A stretch of 64,000 nt of DNA from Desulfosudis oleivorans (GTDB lineage: Bacteria; Desulfobacterota; Desulfobacteria; Desulfobacterales; SURF-7). The position numbers were made by a program, and so were the translations under genes. A model generated the notes under the pieces. The model did no database searches. It was not told where the DNA came from and was given only the letters and a program-made list of their open reading frames with translations. This document shows, piece after piece, positions 26,553-35,511 of this stretch. The stretch lies in assembly GCA_020723305.1 (NCBI GenBank), contig DYJC01000008.1, positions 152,240 through 216,239 of the forward strand. Reading direction: 5' to 3'. The first letter of the stretch is position 1; each line of letters starts with the position of its first letter.

Positions 26553-29500
26553 TTATATCCTGTATTCGGCGCGACGAATAACTTCAAGCTGAAGATCGCG
26601 TTGCAATTTGGTAAAGTATGCTACATATCCCGAAATTCTTACCATGAGATCTTGATAATACTCCGGGTTTGCCAAGGCATCCTTAAGGATATCGGTTGTT
26701 ACAACATTGAATTGTGTTTGCATACCCCCCATTTCAAAATATGTTTTTGCATAATGGGTCAAGGTATCGACAATCTTCTCGTGAGTGTCCGAAGCTCCTG
26801 GTACTATTTTCACATTGAAAGCTATATTGTTGTCCAGATTTCTGGGGTCCAGCCGTGCAACATCTCGAAGGTTATCCAGTAGGTTTACTGATGCACTCGG
26901 ATGTGGTGTAAGCCCCGGGGTAAAGGGTTCTCCGGCAAGCCTTCCTGTCGGCAGAGCACCGGTTACACGCCCGTATACAGCATGGTTTGCCATGGACCAC
27001 CAGCCGGTAGTGTAAATCCCACCCCGATAATTTCTTTGATTGATGTAGTAATCATGCACCATTCCGGTGACTTTATTGGCCATTTCTATGGCCTCGTTGT
27101 TACCTGATCCAAAACGGGGGACTCTTGTTTTCACTAATGCATGTAATTTGGGATTATTATAAAAGTTACTATCAATGGCTTCTTTCAAATCCTTGAAGGT
27201 AACGACTTTTTCCTCGAAGACTAATTTTTTAGTTACCATAAGAGAATCTACAACATCAGCTAAACCTATAACGGAAACACCTGTAGAATTGTAATGACCT
27301 CCACCTCTGGTTAAACCTCGCCCTTTTTCAATACAGTCATCAATCAGCACAGAGAGTAGAGGCGCCGGTTGGTGTTTCTGGTATATCTCACCAAGCTGAT
27401 TATTACCTACCACTGACAGCTCAAGCAGGAATTTGCATTGTTTCTCAAATGCATTCCAGAATTGGTCGAAGGTAATGAAGTCACCACCATTAATACTGCC
27501 GGTCCCGGGGCCAATTTCCCATTTCGTAAGGGGGTGTTTCCCATTATTCAGAGCCATCTCAAGAGGTGCGACCAAATTGATTTCCAAACTTGAGGTCGCG
27601 CTTGAATGCTTCCCTGGAATGGAAGGCTCAACGCACCCATTAGCTACCCAATTTCGAACATCTTCTATCGGCCATCCATGATTGGTCAAAGCGGCAAACA
27701 TGGCATCATCACCATGAATACAGGGTGTCGCACCGGTAATATAATTTACATCGCATACACGTTTTAAGTAATTTAGACTGTTTTTGCCAGGATTATAACG
27801 GGCATGCATATTCGGGTCATTCAATCCCGCAAGCTCAGTTACTTTAAGAATTATATAAGTCATATCATTGACGGCATCTTCACCATCACGATCAACACCA
27901 CCAACAGTTATGGTTGTATTGGGAGCTGATCCTGAATTCTGCCAATTGCCTATATCTGGGATAAGGATCTGATGGCTTGCTACTCTATAAAAAAGTGAAC
28001 CGAGGAGATCAATGGTATGCTTGACATATATTTCTTTTTCTTCTGGTGTAGAAAGTTTATTCATGTCAGAAATAAAGTAAGGCTGTAATATTTGGTCAAG
28101 CCTACCCAGCATGGGACCATCATCAGAATTCTCCATAGTAAGGCAGAGGTGTACGATGATCATCGCCTGAACAGCTTCATCAACGGTCGTGGAGGGATTT
28201 TCTGGAACTTTTACTAGAATCTTTTTAATTTGCTCGAGTTCCATCTTTCTTTTGGGGTTTTTCTCTATCTGAGCATCCTTTGCAGCCTGTTGGGCAAGGT
28301 TCTTTGCATATATATTTATTGCCTCAAGGCATATAATCATCGCCTTTAATGTATTTTTCTTTTCTTCATCAGCTTTATAATCATTATTTAATTCATCCCG
28401 TATTATTTTTATCATCCCCTTCGTTCCATGTTTTAATATTTTCTCATGACCGGGCGTGATTTCTGACATCGATACGGTTTTCCAATAAAAAATGGAAAAG
28501 AATCTGTCATGAATCTGGATCGGCAGCCCATTACCGGTATTGCTTCTCCATAATTCATGAATGTTTCTTCTTGCCCAAAAGGGAAACACATGCTTATGTA
28601 AGATTTGAATTGTTTCCTCGCTGATTTCATATGGCATGAGCTCACGATTCGCGAAAGATCTGAGCTCTCCCCAGCTGTAGCATCCAACGGCAAAGGGATG
28701 TCCGATACAACCGGATACAGGATCAGTAGTGTATGTCCCGGCAAGCAAATCATCTTCACGGATGATTGGCTTTCTTCTTTCGAGTATATATTTCAGGCTT
28801 TCCGCTTTTCGGAGGTTTGGATCCCATGTCTTGCCCTTGTTATCTACATCATAACCGTATTCAAGGTGGAAATCGGTTATAAGTTTTCCATATTCATGGC
28901 AAACCACCGCTTCCTTCTTCCTGTTGAAATATTCAGAACGAAATCTTTGGATCCGTGGAAAATCTTCAAGACCATAATTTGAAAGAAAAGGATCTTCTAA
29001 AAACATGACACCAGGATCAATGAGTGTGCTTCGGAGCCGTGTAATTTTTCTGGATGATTGTTCATTTCTGCAAATAGATGTATTGGCAACCTCTTTACCA
29101 GCAATCTTGTTTGCTTTCTTGTGCTCACTGATTTGTTTGTCTACAGATTTCTGCTGGTCTCTGCCAACAATCAAGTTGACATAGTAATTAAATAATCCGA
29201 TGAGCATAATATTCCCTTCTGTCCTTACTCTTCCGGTAAGAATCATGCGGTATGCTTCATCAGGACTGGCATCCATTTGTTCAATAAGATCTTTAGGTGT
29301 GGAGAAAATAAGAGTGCAATCAACTTCATTTGGGATATAGTTGAGGAGTTTAACTGTTCCATCTTTGAAAATAATAGTCCCTTTCGCTGAGTCATCTTCC
29401 GATTTCATGCCAACTGAAACATTAATCCAACCCTGGGTTCCTTTCATTTCATTTTGTAGTGCAGAATTGGTATTAAACTTTGACGCAATGTACCCCAGAA

Positions 29501-29618
29501 ATCCTTGAAGCAACATTTGCTGTTTATAAAGCAGTTTCCCGGCAAGGAATTGTGATGAACTTGCCAGAAGATTTATATACTCCTGTATACGATTATTTCT
29601 TATTGGTTGGTTTTGCAT
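26553..29618 (-). CDS. Glycyl radical enzyme with N-terminal SCP2-like domain
   Basis: The 1021-residue protein has a radical-site motif RISGYVAYF with Gly997, and a thiyl motif NGCVEPSIPGK with Cys662 and Glu664. GCVE is the form seen in dehydratase, decarboxylase and C-N or C-S lyase GREs, not in PFL. Residues about 40-152 form a separate domain with the sterol-carrier-2 pattern: GTIIFKDGTVKLLNY, then DLIEQMDASPDEAYRMILTG, then a GNIMLIGLF strand. A charged linker follows to about residue 190. Ordinary GREs are 760-900 residues, so this is a fusion. A sigma-54 promoter and a GGAGG site precede the ATG. The SCP2 fold binds lipids or acyl-CoA, which suggests a hydrophobic substrate; the reaction is unknown. 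Confidence 0.9.
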   Translation of the reverse strand: MQNQPIRNNRIQEYINLLASSSQFLAGKLLYKQQMLLQGFLGYIASKFNTNSALQNEMKGTQGWINVSVGMKSEDDSAKGTIIFKDGTVKLLNYIPNEVDCTLIFSTPKDLIEQMDASPDEAYRMILTGRVRTEGNIMLIGLFNYYVNLIVGRDQQKSVDKQISEHKKANKIAGKEVANTSICRNEQSSRKITRLRSTLIDPGVMFLEDPFLSNYGLEDFPRIQRFRSEYFNRKKEAVVCHEYGKLITDFHLEYGYDVDNKGKTWDPNLRKAESLKYILERRKPIIREDDLLAGTYTTDPVSGCIGHPFAVGCYSWGELRSFANRELMPYEISEETIQILHKHVFPFWARRNIHELWRSNTGNGLPIQIHDRFFSIFYWKTVSMSEITPGHEKILKHGTKGMIKIIRDELNNDYKADEEKKNTLKAMIICLEAINIYAKNLAQQAAKDAQIEKNPKRKMELEQIKKILVKVPENPSTTVDEAVQAMIIVHLCLTMENSDDGPMLGRLDQILQPYFISDMNKLSTPEEKEIYVKHTIDLLGSLFYRVASHQILIPDIGNWQNSGSAPNTTITVGGVDRDGEDAVNDMTYIILKVTELAGLNDPNMHARYNPGKNSLNYLKRVCDVNYITGATPCIHGDDAMFAALTNHGWPIEDVRNWVANGCVEPSIPGKHSSATSSLEINLVAPLEMALNNGKHPLTKWEIGPGTGSINGGDFITFDQFWNAFEKQCKFLLELSVVGNNQLGEIYQKHQPAPLLSVLIDDCIEKGRGLTRGGGHYNSTGVSVIGLADVVDSLMVTKKLVFEEKVVTFKDLKEAIDSNFYNNPKLHALVKTRVPRFGSGNNEAIEMANKVTGMVHDYYINQRNYRGGIYTTGWWSMANHAVYGRVTGALPTGRLAGEPFTPGLTPHPSASVNLLDNLRDVARLDPRNLDNNIAFNVKIVPGASDTHEKIVDTLTHYAKTYFEMGGMQTQFNVVTTDILKDALANPEYYQDLMVRISGYVAYFTKLQRDLQLEVIRRAEYRI

Positions 29619-29651
29619 TCATATCCTCCTTGTTATCATAAGCAATAATCA

Positions 29652-29668
29652 AAACAATAATCGTGCCA
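29652..29668 (-). promoter_or_regulatory. Sigma-54 promoter of the GRE operon
   Basis: On the minus strand the sequence TGGCACGATTATTGTT matches the -24/-12 consensus TGGCACG-N4-TTGCW, with a single change in the -12 element. It lies about 34 bases before the GRE start codon, and a sigma-54 activator gene is divergent, as expected. Confidence 0.75.
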
Positions 29669-29893
29669 GTTATGATTTTATAATCAATTTAATAATTTTT
29701 AAAATTAAGGAACCTCGAAAAATATAGTAAGGTATTCCTATGTGTGCATAAAAATTGGCAAAAATCGCTTATTCCCATTTGAGAACTAATGAAAAAAGCA
29801 ATTATTAGAGGTATCTGAAGGGAAAATAACGAATATTACATAATAGAATAGCATGAATATATTGACATTTAAATGAAACATCAGTATTTTTTT

Positions 29894-29937
29894 GCAACAT
29901 GTATGAAACATTAATTGAACATATCTGGAACATAAAT
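29894..29937. promoter_or_regulatory. Four phased 11-bp repeats, likely activator binding site
   Basis: Four consecutive 11-base units (GCAACATGTAT, GAAACATTAAT, TGAACATATCT, GGAACATAAAT) share AACAT at the same place. A further GAAACAT lies at 29875. The exact 11-base period puts the motif on one face of the helix. The array is about 225 bp upstream of the sigma-54 promoter and ends 20 bases before the activator start codon, fitting both an enhancer and autoregulation. Confidence 0.55.
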
Positions 29938-29956
29938 GAATCAGATAGGTGAATAA

Positions 29957-31759
29957 ATGTCAAATGATCAGAATGATAAAAATGGTATCCTTCCAACGAT
30001 TGATTACAATACTCTAAAGGTATTAGACACACTGAATATAGGTTTTATTCATATGGATATGGATTCAGGTATTATTGAGGTGAATGAAAAGATTCTTGAG
30101 TGGTATGGAGGGAAGCGAAGCGATCTTGTAGGACACAACGCAAAGGAATTCTTCAAACCAGATGATTTCGATCGGTTAATGGCAATTGATTTGGGATACC
30201 TAAATAAAGGGTTTCAACAATATCAATTCGAATTCAATCTCCCAACAAAAAAAGGAGAAAGTAACCCTTTTCTTCTTAGTCTTTCTATAGACAAGAATGC
30301 AGAAGGAACCCCATATGCAACTAATGTTATGTTGACGGATATCCGTGAACAAAAACGTATGCAGGAGGAGCTGAGAAGAGCAAATAACGCTTTAGCTGTA
30401 AGCCAGGAAGCGCTGGAGAATGAAAAGAAAATGATCGAAACTATCCTATTCGGTATAGGTGACTGTGTCACCATCTTCGATTATGAGGGGAACCTCATGT
30501 TAAACAACCCGATGGGAAAGGAAATAAGAGGTGATCGGATTACGCCACTCATTGAACTTGATTCAAACGCAGAAAAGATTTTTAATTTTAATATTTCCGG
30601 GGAGCGGCGTCAGTTTGCAGGACGGATAGAAATAATCCATGACAACCTTGGACGGGTTAATGCTTATGCCGAGATATTAAATGATATCACAAACCAAATC
30701 AAACTGGAAGAGCGTGAACATGAATTGCGCATGATCAAACGCAGAATGCAACGGGGCGAAATCGAATCAGAAATGATCGGTGTCAGCCCAGCCATGGAAA
30801 AGGTTTTTGACCTTATTTTACGTTGTGCTGAAGTGGATTCATCGATTTTAATCTTGGGTGAAACGGGGGTTGGGAAAGAGCTTGCTGCACGAGCAATCCA
30901 TGCACATAGTAAACGAAAAGGAGGTCATTTTGTTGCTATTAATTGTGGCTCAATACCTGAGGCCCTCCTTGAATCAGAACTTTTTGGTCACGAGAAAGGT
31001 GCATTTACCGGGGCGGTGACATCTCGCATGGGCCTGTTCAGGGAGGCAGAAGGAGGGACATTGTTTCTGGATGAGGTAGGTGACCTTAATATTACTCTCC
31101 AGGTTAAACTTCTGAGGGCTCTTCAGGAAAAGGAAGTTCGGCCAGTGGGTGGTACCCGCACGTTCCCAATAAATGTGCGTATTATATCTGCTACGAACCG
31201 TAACCTATCGGACCTTATTTCCAAGGGGCTTTTCCGTGAGGATTTATTTTACCGTATTGCCGTCGTTCCAATTATGATCCCACCTCTAAGGGAACGCCGC
31301 GAGGATATTCTGTATCTGGCAGAGTACTTTATAAAAAAACACAATAAGCATGATGATGCGATACAGAAGCGACTGGATGATGAGTCTCGACAGCTTTTAC
31401 TGAGACATCAATGGCCTGGTAATATCCGTGAATTGGAAAATGCGATCGAGTATGCCATTACGATGAGCTTCGATAATATTATCAAAGCAGGCGATTTTCC
31501 GCTCCAGATGATGTCAAGCCCGACTTTATCTAATAATTCAAACAAGACACCTCAGTTAATATCATCAATACTATTGCAACAAGTAAAATCATTTGATCAA
31601 TCAACAATATCTCCACTTAAGTCATGGGAACAGGATGAACGACAAATTATTGATGAGACTCTTACAATGTGCAAAGGCAATAGAAATAATACAGCCGATA
31701 AATTATCAATGTCCAGGAGTACACTTTGGAGAAAGATGAAGAAGTATCATCTTTCGTAA
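29957..31759 (+). CDS. Sigma-54-dependent activator with PAS sensor
   Basis: The 600-residue protein has an N-terminal PAS domain ([26 protein letters not shown]) and a second PAS-like stretch after a coiled segment. The AAA+ domain has Walker A GETGVGKE, the sigma-54 contact loop GAFTGA and Walker [14 protein letters not shown] Fis-type helix-turn-helix ends the protein ([20 protein letters not shown]). No receiver domain is present, so it probably senses a ligand directly. It is divergent from the GRE operon, which has a sigma-54 promoter, and is the obvious regulator of that operon. Confidence 0.92.
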   Translation: MSNDQNDKNGILPTIDYNTLKVLDTLNIGFIHMDMDSGIIEVNEKILEWYGGKRSDLVGHNAKEFFKPDDFDRLMAIDLGYLNKGFQQYQFEFNLPTKKGESNPFLLSLSIDKNAEGTPYATNVMLTDIREQKRMQEELRRANNALAVSQEALENEKKMIETILFGIGDCVTIFDYEGNLMLNNPMGKEIRGDRITPLIELDSNAEKIFNFNISGERRQFAGRIEIIHDNLGRVNAYAEILNDITNQIKLEEREHELRMIKRRMQRGEIESEMIGVSPAMEKVFDLILRCAEVDSSILILGETGVGKELAARAIHAHSKRKGGHFVAINCGSIPEALLESELFGHEKGAFTGAVTSRMGLFREAEGGTLFLDEVGDLNITLQVKLLRALQEKEVRPVGGTRTFPINVRIISATNRNLSDLISKGLFREDLFYRIAVVPIMIPPLRERREDILYLAEYFIKKHNKHDDAIQKRLDDESRQLLLRHQWPGNIRELENAIEYAITMSFDNIIKAGDFPLQMMSSPTLSNNSNKTPQLISSILLQQVKSFDQSTISPLKSWEQDERQIIDETLTMCKGNRNNTADKLSMSRSTLWRKMKKYHLS

Positions 31760-31862
31760 GCGTTACAACATCGCATATTATGCATTTGATAACTAAATAT
31801 TGATTGGCGAATTATAGAGCAATGAGGTCGACAAAAATCTTTTTTGTAATTGGTTTTTCGAC

Positions 31863-31958
31863 ATCCTATTGGCAGGCGGGACCAAAAAGCGTTAATCTAA
31901 AGATATCGAAACAGTCAAAACCAGATAGGCGGATTATAAAGCCGGAAAGTGGGTGAAT
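31863..31958 (+). pseudogene. Remnant of a HigB/RelE-type toxin gene
   Basis: In the frame of the following antitoxin gene the DNA reads ILLAGGTKKR, stop, SKDIETVKTR, stop, ADYKAGKW. This closely resembles the C-terminus of phage-derived Gp49/HigB-like toxins (LLxGGxKxxQxxDIxxAxxxWxDY). The two stops, TAA at 31893 and TAG at 31926, fall where Gln and Trp are expected. Upstream sequence is only weakly toxin-like. The antitoxin is therefore an orphan. Confidence 0.6.
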
Positions 31959-32267
31959 ATGGTACTGACACGAAAATTTAAAGAGACTGTTCAAGTAAGG
32001 GTAAAACAAGATCCTGCATATCGAAAAGAGCTTATCATCGAAGCAACCAATGCTTTTTTAGAAGGCGATATCGACACAGGCAAGACACTGCTTCGAAATT
32101 ATTTGAATGCAACAGAGTCTGTGCTTTCCATTGCTCGCGAACTTGACCTGGATGAAAAGAGCATTCGCCGCATGATTGGTCCAAGTGGAAATCCGACCTT
32201 GAAAAATTTTGTCAATCTTATTCGGGAATGCCAAAAACGAGAGAATCTGCACTTGAAAGTAGCATAG
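31959..32267 (+). CDS. HigA-type antitoxin / helix-turn-helix protein (orphan)
   Basis: The 102-residue protein has the N-terminal LTRKFKETVQVRVKQDPAYRKELIIEATNAFLEGDIDTGK block of addiction-module antidote proteins. A helix-turn-helix follows (SVLSIARELDLDEKSIRRMIG). A GTG two codons earlier (31953) is an alternative start. The partner toxin directly upstream is decayed. The second half of this gene is duplicated at 18319-18482. Confidence 0.82.
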   Translation: MVLTRKFKETVQVRVKQDPAYRKELIIEATNAFLEGDIDTGKTLLRNYLNATESVLSIARELDLDEKSIRRMIGPSGNPTLKNFVNLIRECQKRENLHLKVA

Positions 32268-32337
32268 TATCTATCCATAAATCGTTTTTCTATCCGTTAA
32301 TTTGAATAATGTAGGTGTAAAATAATCTAACAATCAA

Positions 32338-32366
32338 TTGACATAAAATCTTACACATGCTATTTT
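32338..32366 (+). promoter_or_regulatory. Sigma-70 promoter of the XRE-SocA/RelE pair
   Basis: TTGACA at 32338-32343 and TATTTT at 32361-32366 are spaced by exactly 17 bases. The -10 element overlaps an upstream in-frame ATG at 32357, which supports translation from the later ATG at 32399. GTGTAA at 32315 and TTACAC at 32351 form an inverted repeat that may be an operator. Confidence 0.6.
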
Positions 32367-32398
32367 TCAATTGTCTGAAAAACGGAGGATGTTGCCTG

Positions 32399-33196
32399 AT
32401 GGATGCTTTTAATAAAAAGATTGGTAAAAAAATTAAAATGATTCGTGAAAAAACCGGCTTGTCACAAGAGGCACTCGCGCATTCTTTGAGCATCAATCGC
32501 GTAGCGGTTTCCCAAATCGAAAATGGGGTGCGCCAGATAAGTGCTAAGGAAATAGCGAAGCTTTCACAAACGTTAAATATACAGGCGGATGTTTTGCTTG
32601 ATTTGAAAAAAGATATCGAAGTAGTTCTGGAAAAGGGTTCATCAACATCAAAGCCGCGGCAAAGAGAATCTATGCGTATCAGCGTTCCTCAGAAAAATGT
32701 GGAGAAGTTTAAAGAGGCACTTTTATATATCTTAAAACAGGTGGGATCAAAGCCGAATATCGGGCAGACGGTTTTGTATAAGCTGCTTTATTTCATCGAT
32801 TTTAATTTTTATGAAAAATATGAAGAGCAGCTAATCGGTGCAACATATCAGAAAAATCATTTTGGACCAACACCAGTAGAATTTGCCAAGATTGTTGATG
32901 AAATGGAAGAATGTGATCTTGTGACGGTAAAGAGCAAATATTTTCAAAAGAAGCAAACAAAATATTTGCCGCTCCGGGAGCCGGACCTGAGCAAGTTCAA
33001 AGGGCATGAAATTGATATGATAAATGAAGTTATTAAAGAATTATCGGATATGAATGCAACGCAGATCAGTGAGTATTCGCATAAAGATGTGCCATGGCTT
33101 ACCACAGATGATGGTGAAATTATTGATTATGAATCTGTGTTTTACCGCGAAGCACCTTATTCAGTGAGGTCTTACAGTGAAGAAGATATTCAATGA
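32399..33196 (+). CDS. Antitoxin with XRE helix-turn-helix and SocA-like (Panacea) domain
   Basis: The 265-residue protein has an XRE-type helix-turn-helix in its first 70 residues (IREKTGLSQEALAHSLSINR, then ISQIENG-type spacing). Residues about 100-250 match the SocA-like DUF4065/Panacea domain: LYKLLYFIDFNFYEKY, GATYQKNHFGPTPVEF and DVPWLTTDDGEIIDYESVFYRE. Such proteins neutralise many unrelated toxins. GGAGG ten bases upstream of the ATG at 32399 decides the start. The downstream toxin gene overlaps its end by 20 bases. Confidence 0.87.
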   Translation: MDAFNKKIGKKIKMIREKTGLSQEALAHSLSINRVAVSQIENGVRQISAKEIAKLSQTLNIQADVLLDLKKDIEVVLEKGSSTSKPRQRESMRISVPQKNVEKFKEALLYILKQVGSKPNIGQTVLYKLLYFIDFNFYEKYEEQLIGATYQKNHFGPTPVEFAKIVDEMEECDLVTVKSKYFQKKQTKYLPLREPDLSKFKGHEIDMINEVIKELSDMNATQISEYSHKDVPWLTTDDGEIIDYESVFYREAPYSVRSYSEEDIQ

Positions 33197-33533
33197 TGTA
33201 AGACGCCTTCCGGAATTTGAAAAAGATGTCAAAAAGCTTTCGAAAAAATTCAAATCCCTTGACGAAGATCTTGAAAATTTTATAAAAACAGCATTGAAAC
33301 TCAGACACAAACTCAATATTGATAATCATTCCATTGTTCAAATTGCAAATCTGGGTATTGAATCTCCTAAAATCTACAAAGCACGAAAATTTGCCTGCAA
33401 AGCATTAAAGGGTAAAGGAGCGATGAGTGGTATTCGCGTTATTTATGCATATTATTTAAAAGAAGATCTCGTTGAGCTGATAGACAGGATCTTCCGCCTA
33501 GCTTGTTTTCACATCAACGCATTCGGCAGATAG
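33177..33533 (+). CDS. RelE/ParE-fold toxin with a replaced C-terminus
   Basis: The 118-residue protein starts at a GTG preceded by GAGGT. It has the RelE-like plan: FEKDVKKLSKKFKSLDEDL, then KIYKARKFACKALKGKGAMSGIRVIYAYYLKEDLVEL. Members of this group normally end with a strand of the type LIEIYxKGDKExE. Here LID is followed by RIFRLACFHINAFGR, and the last eight codons or so are antisense phaC sequence. The gene thus appears to have been cut by the rearrangement that placed phaC here. Whether it is still toxic is open. Confidence 0.75.
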   Translation: MKKIFNDVRRLPEFEKDVKKLSKKFKSLDEDLENFIKTALKLRHKLNIDNHSIVQIANLGIESPKIYKARKFACKALKGKGAMSGIRVIYAYYLKEDLVELIDRIFRLACFHINAFGR

Positions 33534-35350
33534 CACACCCCGCTTTCCGGACGATCCAGTCGTTTGGTTACATAGCAGCCGGGCGCGTCTTCCAGTTTCT
33601 TGAATTTTTTACCGGTCAGTTTCCGGGCAGCAACCTTTTTCCCTGCATATGCCTTGTTCCATCTGATCCAGTCCAGCCACCAGGAGGTTTCGTGAAACTC
33701 CGCATGATTGAGCCACTCTTCCGCAGATTCCGGCAGATCTTCATTGGTCCAGTGACCGTATTTGATTTTGAACGGAGGGTTGACAATTCCGGCAACATGG
33801 CCCGAGGCTCCTAACACAAACCGCACAGGGCCGCTGTGCAGCCTTATTCCTTTGTACGTGGACTGCCAGATCGCGATATGGTCTTCCCGGGTGGAAATAA
33901 AGTACACGGGATTGGTGATTCGGGAGAGGTCAATCGGGACTTTGTTCAATGAAATCCCGGAAGGTTCCCGCAGACGGTTGTGGAGATACATGTTGCGAAG
34001 GTAAAAACTGTGCATTCTGGCCGGCAGGTTGGTGGAGTCGGAATTCCAGAACAGCACATCAAACGGCACCGGGCTGGTTCCTTTCAGATAGTTATTGACC
34101 ACATAAGACCACACCAGGTCATTGGCTCTCAGCATGTTGAAACTGTTGGACATGGCACAACCGTCCAGATAGCCATGCTCAACCATCTGTTTTTCCAATG
34201 CCTGGATCTGTTCCTCATCAATAAAAACCCCCATATCGCCGGGATTGGAAAAATCCAGCAAAGATGCCATGTAGGTGTTGCTTGCGATCCGGTCTCCTTC
34301 CCCTTTTGCATGCAGGTAGGCTGCCGTGCATGCCAGAAGGGTTCCTCCCATGCAGTAACCGATTACATTCACCTTTTTTTGACGGGTCACCCGTTCGATT
34401 GCATCAAGAGCCGCAATCGGGCCTTCCAGCATATAATCCTGGAAGTCTTTTTTCAGGAGGGTTTCATCCGGGTTGGCCCAGGAGATCATGAAAACCGTGT
34501 ATCCCTGATCCACCATATATTTGACCATGGAATTTTTTTCCGTAAGGTCCAGAATATAATATTTGTTGATCCACGGCGGAATGATCATTACCGGATTTTT
34601 ATAAACGGTTTCGGTGGTCGGTGCATATTGTATCAACTGCATCAGATCATTCTGAAAGAGAATTTTCCCTGGAGTCAGGGCCAGGTTTTTGCCGACCTCA
34701 AAGGCATCCAGATCCGTCATTTTAATCTGAAGCTGGCATGGGCCGCGGTCAAGGTCATCCAGAAGATTATTCAGCCCTTTGAGAAGGTTTTCCCCCCGGC
34801 TTTCAACGGTTAATTTCAAGAGCTCCGGGTTGGTCATGAGAAAGTTTGAGGGAGATATGGCATCCAGATACTGGTTGGTATAAAATTCAACCCGTTGTCT
34901 TGTCTTGTCGTCCAGATCGTGAATATTCTGGATGGTGTTCCGGATGGATCGGGCAGTCAGCAGATAGCTCTGTTTGATGAAGCTGAACATGGGGTTGGAG
35001 TCCCATGCCTCATCCCGGAAGCGTTTATCCGGCTTGCTGTCCGTCGTTTCCGTTTGCGCAGGTTGTCCCAGCAGTTGTGAGGCGCTTTTCTGGATCAATC
35101 CCCAGTACTCCTGCCAGTAGTTCATCTGTGAATTAAACAGTTGCGCAGGATTGGACATCAGCTTTGTGGTCAGCTCCTGAAAGCTTTTTCCAACAACCTG
35201 GGCTTCGGTCCGATCGATCTCTTTGTACCGGTTTTTTTTCTCCACAAACTTTTCAACCAGTTTCCGGCTCTTCTCATTCACCTCAGCCATGATTCCGGAT
35301 AGTCTGGTCAGGTCAAAGGGGGCGGCAAAAGGGCTGTCTGGATCGGTCAT
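33509..35350 (-). CDS. phaC: Poly(3-hydroxyalkanoate) synthase PhaC
   Basis: The 613-residue protein is a full-length PHA synthase with the nucleophile motif GYCMGG (Cys333). The N-terminal PhaC region has PPWINKYYILDL, and the catalytic Asp and His regions are STREDHIA and GASGHVAGIVNPP. It polymerises hydroxyacyl-CoA into PHA at the granule surface. The start at 35350 has AAGGAG at the right distance; a longer frame to 35392 does not. The length fits class I. Its 3' half is duplicated at 18544-19458. It overlaps the RelE-type toxin tail to tail by 25 bases. Confidence 0.93.
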   Translation of the reverse strand: MTDPDSPFAAPFDLTRLSGIMAEVNEKSRKLVEKFVEKKNRYKEIDRTEAQVVGKSFQELTTKLMSNPAQLFNSQMNYWQEYWGLIQKSASQLLGQPAQTETTDSKPDKRFRDEAWDSNPMFSFIKQSYLLTARSIRNTIQNIHDLDDKTRQRVEFYTNQYLDAISPSNFLMTNPELLKLTVESRGENLLKGLNNLLDDLDRGPCQLQIKMTDLDAFEVGKNLALTPGKILFQNDLMQLIQYAPTTETVYKNPVMIIPPWINKYYILDLTEKNSMVKYMVDQGYTVFMISWANPDETLLKKDFQDYMLEGPIAALDAIERVTRQKKVNVIGYCMGGTLLACTAAYLHAKGEGDRIASNTYMASLLDFSNPGDMGVFIDEEQIQALEKQMVEHGYLDGCAMSNSFNMLRANDLVWSYVVNNYLKGTSPVPFDVLFWNSDSTNLPARMHSFYLRNMYLHNRLREPSGISLNKVPIDLSRITNPVYFISTREDHIAIWQSTYKGIRLHSGPVRFVLGASGHVAGIVNPPFKIKYGHWTNEDLPESAEEWLNHAEFHETSWWLDWIRWNKAYAGKKVAARKLTGKKFKKLEDAPGCYVTKRLDRPESGVCYLPNALM

Positions 35351-35511
35351 GGGTATCTCTCCTTTCCGGATTGGAGTGGGTTGGATCCACAAAAGGTTGT
35401 TTTTTCATTTGCTTTTACTATAAGGCTTAAATAGAATCAAATCAACTTTCGAATGATCAATTAGCGTATTTTTTGTCTGAATAAAATCAGGATCAAAAAA
35501 GGAGGCAGGGA

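Noticed and set aside
33980..34813. 277-codon plus-strand frame opposite phaC (and its shorter equivalent at 19015-19506)
   Set aside because: It is present in both phaC copies only because the DNA is duplicated, and phaC is the conserved frame.
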